Source of the DNA: Sphingomonas sp. LR60
GTDB lineage: Bacteria > Pseudomonadota > Alphaproteobacteria > Sphingomonadales > Sphingomonadaceae
Assembly: GCF_036855935.1 (NCBI RefSeq)
Contig: NZ_JASPFK010000001.1
Span: forward strand, 2,978,501-3,042,500
Length of the DNA: 64,000 nucleotides
Direction of reading: 5' to 3'
Under the pieces are notes generated by a model, which ran no database searches, had not been told where the DNA came from, and worked only from the letters and a program-made list of their open reading frames with translations. Numbering within the stretch: position 1 is the stretch's first letter; every line of letters starts with the position of its first letter. Shown here piece by piece: positions 47,016 through 57,199 of the stretch. Both the position numbers and the translations under genes were made by a program.

Positions 47016-48017
47016 CTAAGCCAACGCCAGCAACCGATCGCGCTTGTCCAGCAGCGCCGCCATGTCGCCCGTCGCCTCCACCCGTCCCGCCATCGCCCGA
47101 TCCAGCCGCTCGCGCGCCGCGGGCGTGATCTCCCCAAGACGCCCCGCGATCTCTTCCATCTCGGCCATCCGCGCCCAGCAATCGAGCACCACGTCGCACC
47201 CGGCGGCGATCGCGCCCGCCGCCTTGTCCCCCGCCGACCCCGACAACGCCTTCATGTCGATGTCGTCGGTCATCAACAGCCCGTCGAAGCCGATCCGCCC
47301 GCGGATCACCTCCTCGATCACCACCGGCGACAGCGTCGCGGGGCGTTCGGCGTCCCATGCCTGATAGACGATATGGCTGGTCATCCCCATCGGCGCGTGC
47401 GCCAGCGTGCGGAACGGCGCGAGATCGTCTTCCAGCTCCTCCGCCGAGGCGGTGACTGTCGGCAGGTGGTGATGCGTGTCGACGAGCGCGCGGCCGTGAC
47501 CGGGCATGTGCTTGACGACGCCGACCACACCGCCCGCTGCGAGCCCTTCCAGCGTCGCGCGCCCCATCGCGGCGACGCGCATCGGCTCGTGCCCGAAGGC
47601 GCGACAGGTGATCGCCTCGGTCGTCTCGGGACGTGCGACGTCGAGGATCGGGTGGCAGTCGACGGTGATCCCGACCTCCGACAGCATCAGCCCCAGCGCA
47701 TGGCCGTTGGCGCGCGCCGCCTCGATCCCTGACATCGGCGCCAGTTCGTAGAGGCGGTCGAAGTCGGGACCGGCCGGGAATGCCGGCCATTCCGGCGGCC
47801 CGAGCCGTGCGACCCGTCCGCCTTCCTGATCGACGAGGATCGCGACATCGTCGCGGCCTTCCAGCTCGCGCAGCGAATCGGTGAGCGCGCGCAGCTGCGC
47901 GCGGGTCTCGACGTTGCGGCGGAACAGGATGTAGCCGGCGGGGCGCACCGCGTGGAAGAAGGCGCGTTCCGCCGCGGTGAGGACGGGGCCGGACAGGCCG
48001 AAGATCACAGGCTTCAT
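47016..48017 (-). CDS. nagZ: Beta-N-acetylhexosaminidase NagZ
   Basis: 333 residues, no signal peptide, so cytosolic. Family GH3 motifs: LVDQEGGRVARL, GVVKHMPGHGRALVDTHHHLP (general acid/base His and Asp dyad) and LLMTDDIDMKAL (nucleophile Asp). Removes GlcNAc from anhydromuropeptides in peptidoglycan recycling. In many alphaproteobacteria it follows argS and a SPOR gene, as here, but a MipA-type gene on the opposite strand is inserted between. Confidence 0.93.
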   Translation of the reverse strand: MKPVIFGLSGPVLTAAERAFFHAVRPAGYILFRRNVETRAQLRALTDSLRELEGRDDVAILVDQEGGRVARLGPPEWPAFPAGPDFDRLYELAPMSGIEAARANGHALGLMLSEVGITVDCHPILDVARPETTEAITCRAFGHEPMRVAAMGRATLEGLAAGGVVGVVKHMPGHGRALVDTHHHLPTVTASAEELEDDLAPFRTLAHAPMGMTSHIVYQAWDAERPATLSPVVIEEVIRGRIGFDGLLMTDDIDMKALSGSAGDKAAGAIAAGCDVVLDCWARMAEMEEIAGRLGEITPAARERLDRAMAGRVEATGDMAALLDKRDRLLALA

Positions 48018-48120
48018 GCGCGCGCTTCTAGGGCGGAACGCCCGGCGGAGGAAATGACTTTGGAAGCCCAGGCGTGCGGTCTAGCAAGAGCGTTCGTCGC
48101 AAGTGTTCGACCGGCGCGCG

Positions 48121-48190
48121 CAACTCGCTCTGCGCTTGTCGAAGGGCGTGTGATTGGGCACGGGCGTCGACAGGCTCAGCCCGAATGGTA
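48121..48190. repeat. R1 palindrome (copy 3)
   Basis: Arms GCGCTTGTCGAAGGGCGTG and CGTCGACAGGCTCAGC in inverted order; more degenerate than the other two copies. Confidence 0.65.
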
Positions 48191-48236
48191 CGGCTGTTCA
48201 GGGCGGCGACCCGAATGACGATTGCAGGAGAAGACG

Positions 48237-49109
48237 ATGCGCGTTTCGGGTTGCCTGGCTTGCCTCTTCGTCGCGACCCTGCCCCATGTCGCACTCGCGC
48301 AGGACGCGCCCCCGCCTGCCGACCCCGGCGCGCTGCAACCCACCACCCCTGCCGACGTGCCCCCGCCGCAGGTGCCGATGCGCGTGCAGGTCGCGATGGG
48401 CCCGCAGTGGCAGCCATGGTTCCCCGGCGACGATCAGCGGCGGCTGAGCCCGTGGTTCAGCCTCTCACGCACGCGCGGCGACACGCCATTCGCGTTCGGT
48501 GCGCCGGATGACGGCACCAACCTGACGCTGGTACGGCGCGGGACCACCGAATATGCGATTGCGCTGCGGCGTGAGGGGCGGCGCCGCGACGGCGATCTGG
48601 TGCCCGGCCTGCCCGGCATCGGGCGGACGCTCGAACTGGGCGGGTCGATCGAGACGTGGTCGAACGAGCATGTCCGGTGGCGCGGCGATATCCGCAAGGG
48701 CGTCAACGGGCACAAGGGCTGGGTCAGCCAGCTCGGCATGGATTATGTCCGCCGTGACGGTGACGACTGGCTGGTCTCGCTGGGTCCGCGCGTGCTGCTG
48801 GGTGACGCGCGCTATCAGCGTGCCTGGTTCGGGGTCGACGATCGCGCCGCGGCAGCAACCGGCTTGCAGCGCTATACGCCCAAGGCGGGGCTACGCTCGC
48901 TGGCGCTGACCGGCAGCGCGTCGAAGGAAATCTCGCGGCACTGGGGCCTCGAGGCGCAGGCCACCTACGAACGGCTGGTCGGTGACGCCGCCGATTCGCC
49001 GTTCATCCGCCGTGCCGATTCGTCGACGCAGCTGCAGGTCGCGATCGGGGTGCACTACACCTTCTCGGTGCGGCTCCCCGATCGCGGCATCTTCCGCCTC
49101 ATCCGGTGA
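48237..49109 (+). CDS. MipA/OmpV-like outer-membrane protein
   Basis: 290 residues. Signal peptide (GCLACLFVATLPHVALAQ) and a Pro-rich start, then a barrel rich in alternating strands (WFSLSRTRGDTPFAFGAPDD; GLRSLALTGSASKEISRHWG), ending VHYTFSVRLPDRGIFRLIR. Matches MipA/OmpV, a family thought to form barrels linked to murein or uptake. The Met at 48237 starts the signal peptide. It overlaps the SPOR gene convergently by 11 bp. Confidence 0.78.
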   Translation: MRVSGCLACLFVATLPHVALAQDAPPPADPGALQPTTPADVPPPQVPMRVQVAMGPQWQPWFPGDDQRRLSPWFSLSRTRGDTPFAFGAPDDGTNLTLVRRGTTEYAIALRREGRRRDGDLVPGLPGIGRTLELGGSIETWSNEHVRWRGDIRKGVNGHKGWVSQLGMDYVRRDGDDWLVSLGPRVLLGDARYQRAWFGVDDRAAAATGLQRYTPKAGLRSLALTGSASKEISRHWGLEAQATYERLVGDAADSPFIRRADSSTQLQVAIGVHYTFSVRLPDRGIFRLIR

Positions 49110-49836
49110 CGAAACAGCCCTCGCCGGCCAGCTTCAGCCGCGCGCACAGATCGCTGGCCGCGGCGGCGTTACCGGCGTTGACGCGCAGACGATAGACGGT
49201 GCGGCCCTTCACGACGGCCGGCTGCACGATCTTTTCGAGCGTCGCGACATAGCCGAAGCGACGCGCGATCTGGCTCCACGCCCCGTTCGCGACCGCCTGG
49301 CTGGGGAAGGCACCGAGCTGGACCATCGCCCCGCCCGACGACGCGCCCGACACCTGCGTTGCCGGTGCGCTGACCGGGCGTTGCGCGCGCAGCGGCGCGG
49401 CGGCCTGCGGCACGGACACGCTGGCGGTCGGCGCGCCGCCTGCGGTCGCGCTGGCGCCGGGAACTGGCGCCGTGGCGCGTGCGACCGGCGCCTCGGGCAC
49501 CTGCGCGAGGTCGATCGCGGCGTCGGTGTGGCTGCCGGCGCTGGCGGCGATCGCCGAATCGCCTTCGCCGATCACTTTCATCCCGCCGGGCTCGTCGGGG
49601 CGAACCTTATAGTCCCCGGCCGGCGCGGCGATCAGTCGCCCGTCGCCGCCGCTGCCCGAAAACTGCCAGCGGTACAAACCGAACAGGATCGCGGCGAGCA
49701 GCAGCAGCCCGACCGCGACCAGCGCGACGATCCGCCCGACCGGCACGGCATAGGGATCGTCGGCCTCGACGGTGTCGAGCCACGGCAGGCGATCCGCATC
49801 GCTCATCCGCCCGATCGGCTCCCCCTCACGCATCAA
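49099..49836 (-). CDS. SPOR-domain membrane protein
   Basis: 245 residues: N-terminal cytosolic segment, one membrane helix (IVALVAVGLLLLAAILFGLY), Ala/Pro-rich linker, and a C-terminal SPOR domain (MVQLGAFPSQAVANGAWSQI; VYRLRVNAGNAAAASDLCAR). SPOR domains bind denuded septal peptidoglycan. The start at 49836 overlaps the argS end by 4 bp; the Met at 49806 (MSDADRLPWL) is an alternative start. Confidence 0.9.
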   Translation of the reverse strand: MMREGEPIGRMSDADRLPWLDTVEADDPYAVPVGRIVALVAVGLLLLAAILFGLYRWQFSGSGGDGRLIAAPAGDYKVRPDEPGGMKVIGEGDSAIAASAGSHTDAAIDLAQVPEAPVARATAPVPGASATAGGAPTASVSVPQAAAPLRAQRPVSAPATQVSGASSGGAMVQLGAFPSQAVANGAWSQIARRFGYVATLEKIVQPAVVKGRTVYRLRVNAGNAAAASDLCARLKLAGEGCFVTG

Positions 49837-51560
49837 TGCATCTCCGCCACCGCCTCTACCCCCATGATGGCGAGGCCGTTGCGGATAATCTGGCCGATCG
49901 CGGCGGCCAAGGACAGCCGTGCCGCGGTGACGGCGTGATCGTCGGGCACGAGGAAGCGCCGGTCGGGCCGATCGTTGCCGGCATTCCAGAGCGAGTGAAA
50001 TTCTGCCGCCAGATCATAAAGATAGAAGGCGATACGATGCGGCTCGCGCGCCGCTGCCGCGGTTTCCACCATACGCGGAAACTGGCTGGCGAGCCGCACC
50101 AGCGCCAGCTCTTCCGTATCAAGACGGGACAGATCGGCGCCTTCGGCCGCAATCCCGGCTCCGGCCGCGCGGCGATGGAGCGAGTGAACGCGGGCGTGCG
50201 CATATTGCACGTAGAAGACCGGATTTTCCTTCGACGCCTCGACCACCTTGGCGAAGTCGAAATCCATCTGCGCATCCGAGCGTCGCGTGAGCATCGTGAA
50301 GCGGACGACGTCCTTGCCGACCTCGCGCACGACATCGGCCAGCGTCACGAAATTGCCCGCGCGCTTCGACATCTTGACCGGCTCGCCGCCACGCAACAGC
50401 CGCACCATCTGCACCAGCTTGACGTCGAAGCGCGTCTTGCCCTCGGTCAGCGCGGCGACCGCGGCCTGGATACGCTTGACGGTGCCGGCATGGTCGGCAC
50501 CCCAGATGTCGATCAGCTGATCGGCACTTTCGGCCTTCTGGAAATGATAGGCCATGTCGGCGCCGAAGTAGGTCCAGCTGCCGTTCGACTTGCGGATCGG
50601 GCGATCCTGATCGTCGCCGAACTGCGTCGAGCGGAACAGCGGCAGTTCGACCGGCTCCCAATCGTCGGGCGTCTCGCCCTTTGGCGCTTCGAGGACGCCG
50701 TCGTAGATCAGGTCGCGCGCGCGCAGCACCGCTTCCGCCGCCTCGGGCTTCTTCGCCGCCTGCAACTCTGCCTCGGATGAGAAGACGTCGTGGTGGATAC
50801 CGAGCAGCGCGAGATCGTCCTTGATCAGCACCAGCATCGCCGCGACCGCCCGGCTGCGGAACAGCGCCAGCCACTCGCCCTCGGGCGCGGCAGCGTAGCG
50901 GTCGCCGAATTCCTGCGCGAGCGCCTGTCCGACCGGGACGAGGTAGTCGCCGGGGTACAGCCCCTCCGGCACTGCGCCGACTTCCTCGCCGAGCGCCTCG
51001 CGGTAGCGCAGGTGCGTCGAGCGGGCGAGCACGTCGACCTGTCCGCCCGCGTCGTTGACGTAATATTCGCGGATCACCTGATGCCCGGCGAACTCGAGCA
51101 GGCTGGCGAGCGCGTCGCCGACCACCGCGCCGCGGCAATGTCCCATGTGCATCGGACCGGTCGGATTGGCGGAGACATATTCGATGTTCACCGACACGCC
51201 CTGCCCGCGCGTCGAGCGACCATAGTCGCTGCCCTCGCCGACGATCGTCGCAATCTCCTTGCGCCAGACGTCGTCGTGGAGCCGGAGGTTGATGAACCCC
51301 GGCCCTGCCATCGACACCTCGGCAACCTCGGGCAGCGCGCGCAACTCGCCGGCCAGCGCCTCGGCCAGCGCGCGCGGGTTGGTGCCGGCGGGCTTGGCGA
51401 GCACCATCGCCGCATTGGTCGCCAGATCGCCATGCGTCGCGTCGCGCGGCGGCTCGACCGTGACGTTGCGACGATCGAGATCGGCAGGCAGCGTGCCGGC
51501 GGCGGTCAGCGCATCGAGCGCGGCGTCAACATGGGCGGTGAAGCGGGTGAAAAGCGTCAT
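49833..51560 (-). CDS. argS: Arginyl-tRNA synthetase
   Basis: 575 residues. Class I synthetase: N-terminal Add1 domain (LDRRNVTVEPPRDATHGDLA), HIGH-like motif SANPTGPMHMGHCRG and KMSKRAGNFVTL loop, and the DALR anticodon-binding C domain (LVRLASQFPRMVETAAAARE). The Met at 51560 (MTLFTRFTAHVDAALDAL) is the usual start; the frame is open 42 codons upstream without homology. Essential. Confidence 0.95.
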   Translation of the reverse strand: MTLFTRFTAHVDAALDALTAAGTLPADLDRRNVTVEPPRDATHGDLATNAAMVLAKPAGTNPRALAEALAGELRALPEVAEVSMAGPGFINLRLHDDVWRKEIATIVGEGSDYGRSTRGQGVSVNIEYVSANPTGPMHMGHCRGAVVGDALASLLEFAGHQVIREYYVNDAGGQVDVLARSTHLRYREALGEEVGAVPEGLYPGDYLVPVGQALAQEFGDRYAAAPEGEWLALFRSRAVAAMLVLIKDDLALLGIHHDVFSSEAELQAAKKPEAAEAVLRARDLIYDGVLEAPKGETPDDWEPVELPLFRSTQFGDDQDRPIRKSNGSWTYFGADMAYHFQKAESADQLIDIWGADHAGTVKRIQAAVAALTEGKTRFDVKLVQMVRLLRGGEPVKMSKRAGNFVTLADVVREVGKDVVRFTMLTRRSDAQMDFDFAKVVEASKENPVFYVQYAHARVHSLHRRAAGAGIAAEGADLSRLDTEELALVRLASQFPRMVETAAAAREPHRIAFYLYDLAAEFHSLWNAGNDRPDRRFLVPDDHAVTAARLSLAAAIGQIIRNGLAIMGVEAVAEMH

Positions 51561-51715
51561 GCCGCGCCGCTTAGCCCAAGGGCGAGGCGGACGCAAAATG
51601 CCGCTGCCGACGTGTGATTGCAGCAATCGCAACGACGAATGCGCGACCGGCAATTGCACTGTTGCAGCGCAGCACGGATGCTGCACCGCATCATCTCCTC
51701 ACAAGGAAACGCCTC

Positions 51716-52003
51716 ATGCGCTCTTCGATCGCCCTCGCCCTGACCGCCGCTGCGCTGCTCCCCGCCGTTGCCGCCGCCGCGCCGGCCGAGCGCAGCTTCA
51801 CGCGCGACGGTCACACCTATGTCTACTCGCTGACCGGGAACCAGGACGGCACCACGCTGATCCAGGGCCATGAGGTCGGCAGCAGCAACGGTCGCTTCCG
51901 CCTGACCGTCAACGGCACGCGCGTGTCGGGACAGGCCAACGGCCGCAACGTCTCGTTCCGCGCAGCACGTCCGCTCGCGCCGGTGTCGGTCGCGACGAAC
52001 TGA
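51716..52003 (+). CDS. Small exported protein, unknown function
   Basis: 95 residues. A signal peptide (SIALALTAAALLPAVAAAAP) and a short beta-rich mature part (YVYSLTGNQDGTTLIQGHEV; GRFRLTVNGTRVSGQANGRN). No family recognised. AAGGAA lies 10 bp before the ATG at 51716, which supports that start. Divergent from argS. Confidence 0.75.
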   Translation: MRSSIALALTAAALLPAVAAAAPAERSFTRDGHTYVYSLTGNQDGTTLIQGHEVGSSNGRFRLTVNGTRVSGQANGRNVSFRAARPLAPVSVATN

Positions 52004-52052
52004 TCTGATGTTTTCATCGTCCCGGACTTGATCCGGGACGACGAAGAAGGTC

Positions 52053-52130
52053 CGTCATTGCGACCGTAGCGAAGCAATCCAGGGCGTCCTGATCCGGCGC
52101 TGGATCGCTTCGCTACGCTCGCAACGACGT
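52053..52130. repeat. R2 palindrome (copy 4) preceded by an R4 unit
   Basis: R2 arms GTCATTGCGACCGTAGCGAA and reverse complement; the R4 unit CGTCCCGGACTTGATCCGGG is at 52016-52041. Both are between genes. Confidence 0.85.
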
Positions 52131-52135
52131 TCTGG

Positions 52136-53299
52136 TCAGAAGCCTTCGGGCAAATCGATGTCACCGACTGTTTCGCGATAGCGTGACACCGCGTAGCGAT
52201 CAGTCATCCCCGCGATGAAGTCGGCGATGTGGCGACTGACGTGCGATTCGCGCTCGGGCAACCGCTCCCGCCATTCCTCCGGCAACAAGCGGGGATCGTC
52301 GCGATAGGCCGCGAACAGGCCCGACACGACGCGGTGCGCCGCGGTGGCCGCCGCCACCTGCCGCGGATGGTGGTAGAGATTGGCGTACATGAACCGCTTC
52401 AGCTCGCGTTCGGCGGTCGCCATCGCGGGGGAGAAGCCGATCAACGCGCGGCCGGCGGCGCGCACATCCTCGACGCTCACGACGCCGGAGTCGGCGATTT
52501 GCCGTTGCGACTCCGCGATCAGGTCGTTGACCATCGCGCCGATCTGGCTGCGGATCAGCTCGCCCGCCAGCCGCTCGCGCGGCACGTCGGGGAAGCGCGC
52601 GATCACCCGCCGCCAGCCCTCCGCCACCAGCGGCACCGCCTCGATCTGGTCGAGCGTCAGCAACCCCGCGCGCAGCCCGTCGTCGATGTCGTGATTGTCA
52701 TAGGCGATGTCGTCGGCAAGCGCCGCGACCTGCGCCTCCAGCGAGGCATGGCTGGTAAGGTCGAGTGCCGCCTCGGCGTCCGCCTCCGCCAGCGCCCACG
52801 CCGGCACCGCGATCGGACCGTTATGCTTGGCCAGCCCCTCCAGCGTCTCCCAGGTCAGGTTGAGCCCCGACCAGCGTGGATAGGGGCGCTCGATCCGCAT
52901 CAGCGTGCGCAGCGTATGACCGTTGTGGTCGAACCCACCCGCCGCGCCCATCGCCTGCCGCAGCGCGTCTTCCCCGGCATGGCCGAACGGCGGGTGGCCG
53001 ATGTCATGCGCGAGGCACAGCGCCTCGGTCAGATCCTCGTTGAGCCCGAGCACGCGCGCAATCGTCCGGCCGATCTGCGCGACCTCGAGGCTGTGCGTCA
53101 GGCGGACCCGGAAATGATCGCCGTCGGGGGCGAGAAAGACCTGCGTCTTATGGCGCAGGCGGCGGAAGCTGATCGAGTGGATGATCCGGTCGCGGTCGCG
53201 CTGGAACGCGTCGCGGGGGCCACGATCGGCGCTTTCCTCGGGGTGCAGCCGCCCGCGGCTGCGGGCCGGATCGGCCGCCCAGGGCGCCAGCGCGGCCAT
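52136..53299 (-). CDS. dgt: Deoxyguanosinetriphosphate triphosphohydrolase-like protein
   Basis: 387 residues. HD-domain phosphohydrolase: [17 protein letters not shown] and [20 protein letters not shown] hold the metal-binding His-Asp residues. Acts on dNTPs in the family. The ATG is 1 bp after the stop of the TPR-SPOR gene, so the two are coupled. Alphaproteobacteria often carry dgt near argS as here. Confidence 0.92.
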   Translation of the reverse strand: MAALAPWAADPARSRGRLHPEESADRGPRDAFQRDRDRIIHSISFRRLRHKTQVFLAPDGDHFRVRLTHSLEVAQIGRTIARVLGLNEDLTEALCLAHDIGHPPFGHAGEDALRQAMGAAGGFDHNGHTLRTLMRIERPYPRWSGLNLTWETLEGLAKHNGPIAVPAWALAEADAEAALDLTSHASLEAQVAALADDIAYDNHDIDDGLRAGLLTLDQIEAVPLVAEGWRRVIARFPDVPRERLAGELIRSQIGAMVNDLIAESQRQIADSGVVSVEDVRAAGRALIGFSPAMATAERELKRFMYANLYHHPRQVAAATAAHRVVSGLFAAYRDDPRLLPEEWRERLPERESHVSRHIADFIAGMTDRYAVSRYRETVGDIDLPEGF

Positions 53300-53300
53300 G

Positions 53301-55343
53301 TTACTTTCCGTCCAGCTTCGTCATCTTCTGTCCGGCCTCGCTGGTGAAAGTGAAGGCGGAAAGGCCCTGCTTCTTCAGCGCGTTGACCGCGGCACGCGCC
53401 TCGGCATCGGTCTTGTACGGCCCGGTGACCAGCCGGTTGGTCGCGCGGTTGGGGACCGTATAAGCGCGCTTGCCTGCGAGGGCGTCGGCCTTGGCCTGCG
53501 CATTCTTCCACGCCTTGGGCATATCGTCCGCATTCGCGCCGCTCGCGACCTGCACCCAGATCCGGGCGGGTTCCGCGCGGGCCGCCTTCTTCTCGGCGGC
53601 TTCCTTGGCGGTGGCCTCCTTCTTGGCCTTTTCGGCGGCGAGTTCCTTGGCGCGCGCCTTGCGATCGAGCGGCTTGGCCGCCGGCTTTTCCGCAATGTCC
53701 TCCGCAGCGACCTGCTTGCGCCCCTTCTCCGCGGCGAGTTCCTTCGCACGCGCCTTGCGATCGAGCGGCTTGGCGGCGGGTTTCTCCTCCGGCTGCTCAG
53801 CCGCCGCGACTGCCTTTTGCGAGAGACGCTTGGCGGCGGCGAGCTTGGTGCGCTTCTGCTCGTCGGCGGCGGCATTGCGCTCGGCGGTCCGCGCGGCTTC
53901 GTCCAGCGTCGCGGCGGCGGGAGCCGGAGGCGCGACGACCGGAAGACGCTGCGCGCCCGGCATCGGCGCGACGCCCAGTTCGGCGGCGGGAACCGAAATG
54001 CCCGCGACGATTCGCGCGAGGATCGAATCCTCGCTGATCCGCGGCGGACTGACGCGCAACGGCGGCGCGCGGCGCGTGATCTCGGGGCGTGGCGGCGTGG
54101 TGTTCGCGGCGGCAAGCTGCGGCGCGGGCGTGATCGTCCGCGCAGGAACCGGTTGGATCTGCGCCACGGATGTCGGTGCGGAGGGGCGCGGGAGCGTAGG
54201 CGCAGGCGCGGGGATCGCGGCGGCGACCTGCGCGGCCGGCCGGACCGACTCGGTCGTGGGTTGCGGTATCGGACGCGGCGTCTCCACCGCCGCCTGCTGC
54301 ACGGGCACGGGGGCCGCTGCCGCCGGTATCGGCGTGGGCGTCGCGACGGCCGGGGTCGGCACCGGCGCACGCGTGTTCGCCGCCGCGAGCTGCGCGGCGC
54401 GGTCGCGACGGCGTTGCTCGCTGCGCGACAGCTTCTTCTGCGGCGTCGGCAACGGCTGAACCGTCGGCGCGACCGCGGCGACCTGCGTGCGCACGGGCGA
54501 CACGGCCAGCGGGGTAAGCGGCGGGACCATCCGTGCGTCGGCGAGCCGCGACGGGGTCGGCGCCACCTCGCCGAAATGGACCGCGAAGGCACGATCGACC
54601 GGCGACAGCGACGGCAGCCGCTGGAAGAACGCGGCCAGGCCGCCCGCCATGCCGCGCGGCATCATGCTGGCCGCGATCTTGTTGGCGCCCGACACGTCGC
54701 CGTTCATCGCGAGGATGAAGGCGCGCGCACGCCACGCGCCACGGTCCTGCCGACGGACCAACGTCTCGATCTCGGCCAGCGCCTCGTCGCGCCGTCCCGA
54801 GATACCCAGCGACAGCGCGTAGCGGCGGCGGATCTCATCCTCTTTCGCCGCCTCGCGACCGCCCTGCGCCAAGGCGAGCCGATAATCCTGCTGCGCGCGC
54901 GCCTGCTCGCCGATCAGATCGTAGGCGAGGCCGCGGTCGTCGGCATATTGCGGCATCGGCGCGCCATTTCGCTGCGCCTGCTCGAAATAGCGCAGCGCCT
55001 CGCCCGGCCGCTCGCCGTTGACGAGGATGCGCGCGATCCCCGCCTTGACGCGGCCGTTGTTGGGATCGATCGCCTCGGCCCGCTTGTAGAGCGCGGCAGC
55101 GGCGGTCGCATCGCCCAGCGCGAACGACAGGTCCCCCGCCTCGATCAGCGCCGACAGGTCGCGCGGCGCGCTGCCCAGACGGCGGACGACATCGGCAAGC
55201 CGGTCGGCGTCGGGGTTCGGGGTCGCCACCACCTCCTGTGCCGCCGCCTGGCCCGCGCCGACGATCGTGCCCGCGGCGAGTACCAGGGCGAGGCAGCCGG
55301 CAAGGTGGAAACGTCCCGATCGCGATCGAGCGATATGGGTCAT
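53301..55343 (-). CDS. TPR and SPOR domain protein
   Basis: 680 residues. Signal peptide ([19 protein letters not shown]), TPR-like helices at about 45-250 ([33 protein letters not shown]), a long Pro/Ala linker, a Lys-rich stretch in which [20 protein letters not shown] occurs twice 33 residues apart, and a C-terminal SPOR domain ([20 protein letters not shown]). Probably periplasmic and involved in division, near ftsZ. The Met at 55343 fits the signal peptide; the frame extends to 55520 without a sensible leader. Confidence 0.85.
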   Translation of the reverse strand: MTHIARSRSGRFHLAGCLALVLAAGTIVGAGQAAAQEVVATPNPDADRLADVVRRLGSAPRDLSALIEAGDLSFALGDATAAAALYKRAEAIDPNNGRVKAGIARILVNGERPGEALRYFEQAQRNGAPMPQYADDRGLAYDLIGEQARAQQDYRLALAQGGREAAKEDEIRRRYALSLGISGRRDEALAEIETLVRRQDRGAWRARAFILAMNGDVSGANKIAASMMPRGMAGGLAAFFQRLPSLSPVDRAFAVHFGEVAPTPSRLADARMVPPLTPLAVSPVRTQVAAVAPTVQPLPTPQKKLSRSEQRRRDRAAQLAAANTRAPVPTPAVATPTPIPAAAAPVPVQQAAVETPRPIPQPTTESVRPAAQVAAAIPAPAPTLPRPSAPTSVAQIQPVPARTITPAPQLAAANTTPPRPEITRRAPPLRVSPPRISEDSILARIVAGISVPAAELGVAPMPGAQRLPVVAPPAPAAATLDEAARTAERNAAADEQKRTKLAAAKRLSQKAVAAAEQPEEKPAAKPLDRKARAKELAAEKGRKQVAAEDIAEKPAAKPLDRKARAKELAAEKAKKEATAKEAAEKKAARAEPARIWVQVASGANADDMPKAWKNAQAKADALAGKRAYTVPNRATNRLVTGPYKTDAEARAAVNALKKQGLSAFTFTSEAGQKMTKLDGK

Positions 55344-55592
55344 GCGCAATGCTCCCCGCTCCCACCCGCAACGGAGCAGGACGGACCGGAAAAAGGAAGT
55401 GTCGGGATCGCGGCCGCGTGCCGCATCGCGCCGACCGCCGCGGACCCAGTGGCGACGAAGGCGGACGGACGGCAGATCATCGCGCCATAGAGCCGGTCGC
55501 CACCGAACCGGCAATGACATGGCCGACCCGGCTGCGACGAAACGAGCCTGTGCGGCGGTACGCGGTCGATCCGCGCACCGCCGCCAGAGCGG

Positions 55593-57083
55593 TTACTGGT
55601 TGTTCTGGCGGTGCAGGAAGCGCGGCAGGTCGCCCGGCTCGCGCCCGTCGTCCTCGACCGCGCGGCCACCGGCGTTGCGGGTCGCGTTCTGCATCCGCTC
55701 GAACAGCGTGCCACCCAGCTTGACGCGGGGCTGCGCGGGGGCGGGAGTTTCCTCCTCGGTGCCCGGCGACAGGAAGCGGCGACGCTGCGGGTCACCCGCC
55801 GGCGGCGTGGCGGGCATCAGCGATTCGGCACCCAGCACCAATTCGTCCTCGGCCGGATGCGCCGGCGATGGATCGATTCCTGTCCCGCCATTGGCCGGCG
55901 GCACACCCTCGGCCATCGCACCAGCGGCGGCACCGCTCGGCTGCTGCGGCGGGACGGCCGGCGTCGGCTCGTAGGCGACCGGCTGCGCTGCGGAGACCGC
56001 GGCCGGCGCGGCGGCGGCCGGCGCAGGGGCGGCATCGGTGCGACGCGGCGCGGAGAAGCTGAAGGTACGCGGCGGCTCGGAAGGCGCGCTGGCGGCGGCT
56101 GGTGCGGTCGCCTGACCGATACTCTCTATACCGGTCGCAACCACCGAGACGCGGATCTTGCCTTCCAGCTCCGGGTTGAACGCCGAACCCCAGATGATGT
56201 TCGCATCGGGATCGACCAGCTCGCGGATGTGGTTCGCAGCCTCGTCGACCTCGAGCAGGCGCATGTCGTCACCGCCGGTGATCGAGACGATCACGCCCTT
56301 GGCGCCCTGCATCGACACGCCGTCGAGCAGCGGGTTGGCGATCGCCTTCTGCGCCGCGATCAACGCGCGGTCGTCGCCTTCCGCCTCGCCGGTGCCCATC
56401 ATCGCCTTGCCCATTTCCTGCATCACCGACCGGACGTCGGCGAAGTCGAGGTTGATGAGGCCCGGCATGACCATCAGGTCGGTGATGCCGCGGACGCCCT
56501 GCTGGAGCACCTCGTCCGCCATCTCGAACGCCTGCTTGAACGTGGTGTTGGCGTTGGCGACCAGGAACAGGTTCTGGTTCGGGATCACGATCAGCGTGTC
56601 GACGAACTTCTGCAGTTCCTCGATGCCCGCGTCGGCCGACTTCGAGCGGCGATTGCCCTCGAAGCTGAACGGCTTGGTCACGACGCCGACCGTCAGGATG
56701 CCCATGTCGCGCGCCGTCTTGGCGATGACCGGGGCCGCGCCGGTTCCGGTGCCGCCGCCCATGCCCGCGGCGATGAAGCACATGTGGCTGCCCTCGAGCA
56801 GCCGACCCAGCTCCTCGATCGTCTCCTCGGCCGCGGCGCGTCCGATTTCGGGACGGCTGCCCGCGCCAAGCCCCTGCGTGATCTTCGCGCCGAGCTGGAT
56901 CTTCTGCTCCGCTTCCGACTGCTTGAGCGCCTGCGCGTCGGTGTTCGCGACCAGGAAGTTCACGCCCTGCACGTCCGCCCGCATCATATTGGCGATCGCG
57001 TTGCCGCCGGCACCGCCGACGCCGATCACGGTGATCCGCGGGGTCAGATCGTCGAGATCGGGCGTGATGAATTCGATGCTCAT
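55593..57083 (-). CDS. ftsZ: Cell division protein FtsZ
   Basis: 496 residues. Tubulin-like GTPase: [40 protein letters not shown] (GTP-binding loop), [12 protein letters not shown] and the T7-loop region [16 protein letters not shown] variable acidic/Pro-rich linker of about 150 residues follows, then the conserved tail [12 protein letters not shown] that binds FtsA/ZipA-type partners. Forms the Z-ring. It is the last gene of the division cluster; 249 bp to the next gene show no feature that I can support. Confidence 0.97.
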   Translation of the reverse strand: MSIEFITPDLDDLTPRITVIGVGGAGGNAIANMMRADVQGVNFLVANTDAQALKQSEAEQKIQLGAKITQGLGAGSRPEIGRAAAEETIEELGRLLEGSHMCFIAAGMGGGTGTGAAPVIAKTARDMGILTVGVVTKPFSFEGNRRSKSADAGIEELQKFVDTLIVIPNQNLFLVANANTTFKQAFEMADEVLQQGVRGITDLMVMPGLINLDFADVRSVMQEMGKAMMGTGEAEGDDRALIAAQKAIANPLLDGVSMQGAKGVIVSITGGDDMRLLEVDEAANHIRELVDPDANIIWGSAFNPELEGKIRVSVVATGIESIGQATAPAAASAPSEPPRTFSFSAPRRTDAAPAPAAAAPAAVSAAQPVAYEPTPAVPPQQPSGAAAGAMAEGVPPANGGTGIDPSPAHPAEDELVLGAESLMPATPPAGDPQRRRFLSPGTEEETPAPAQPRVKLGGTLFERMQNATRNAGGRAVEDDGREPGDLPRFLHRQNNQ

Positions 57084-57199
57084 CGCAACATTACTCCGTC
57101 CGCCCGCGTCGCTGATTTCATAACGGGCCGTTTACACCGATGTGCAACATGCGGGCGCGCGGTGAAAGAGGAAACACCGTGAAACGCCCTGTTGTCGCG

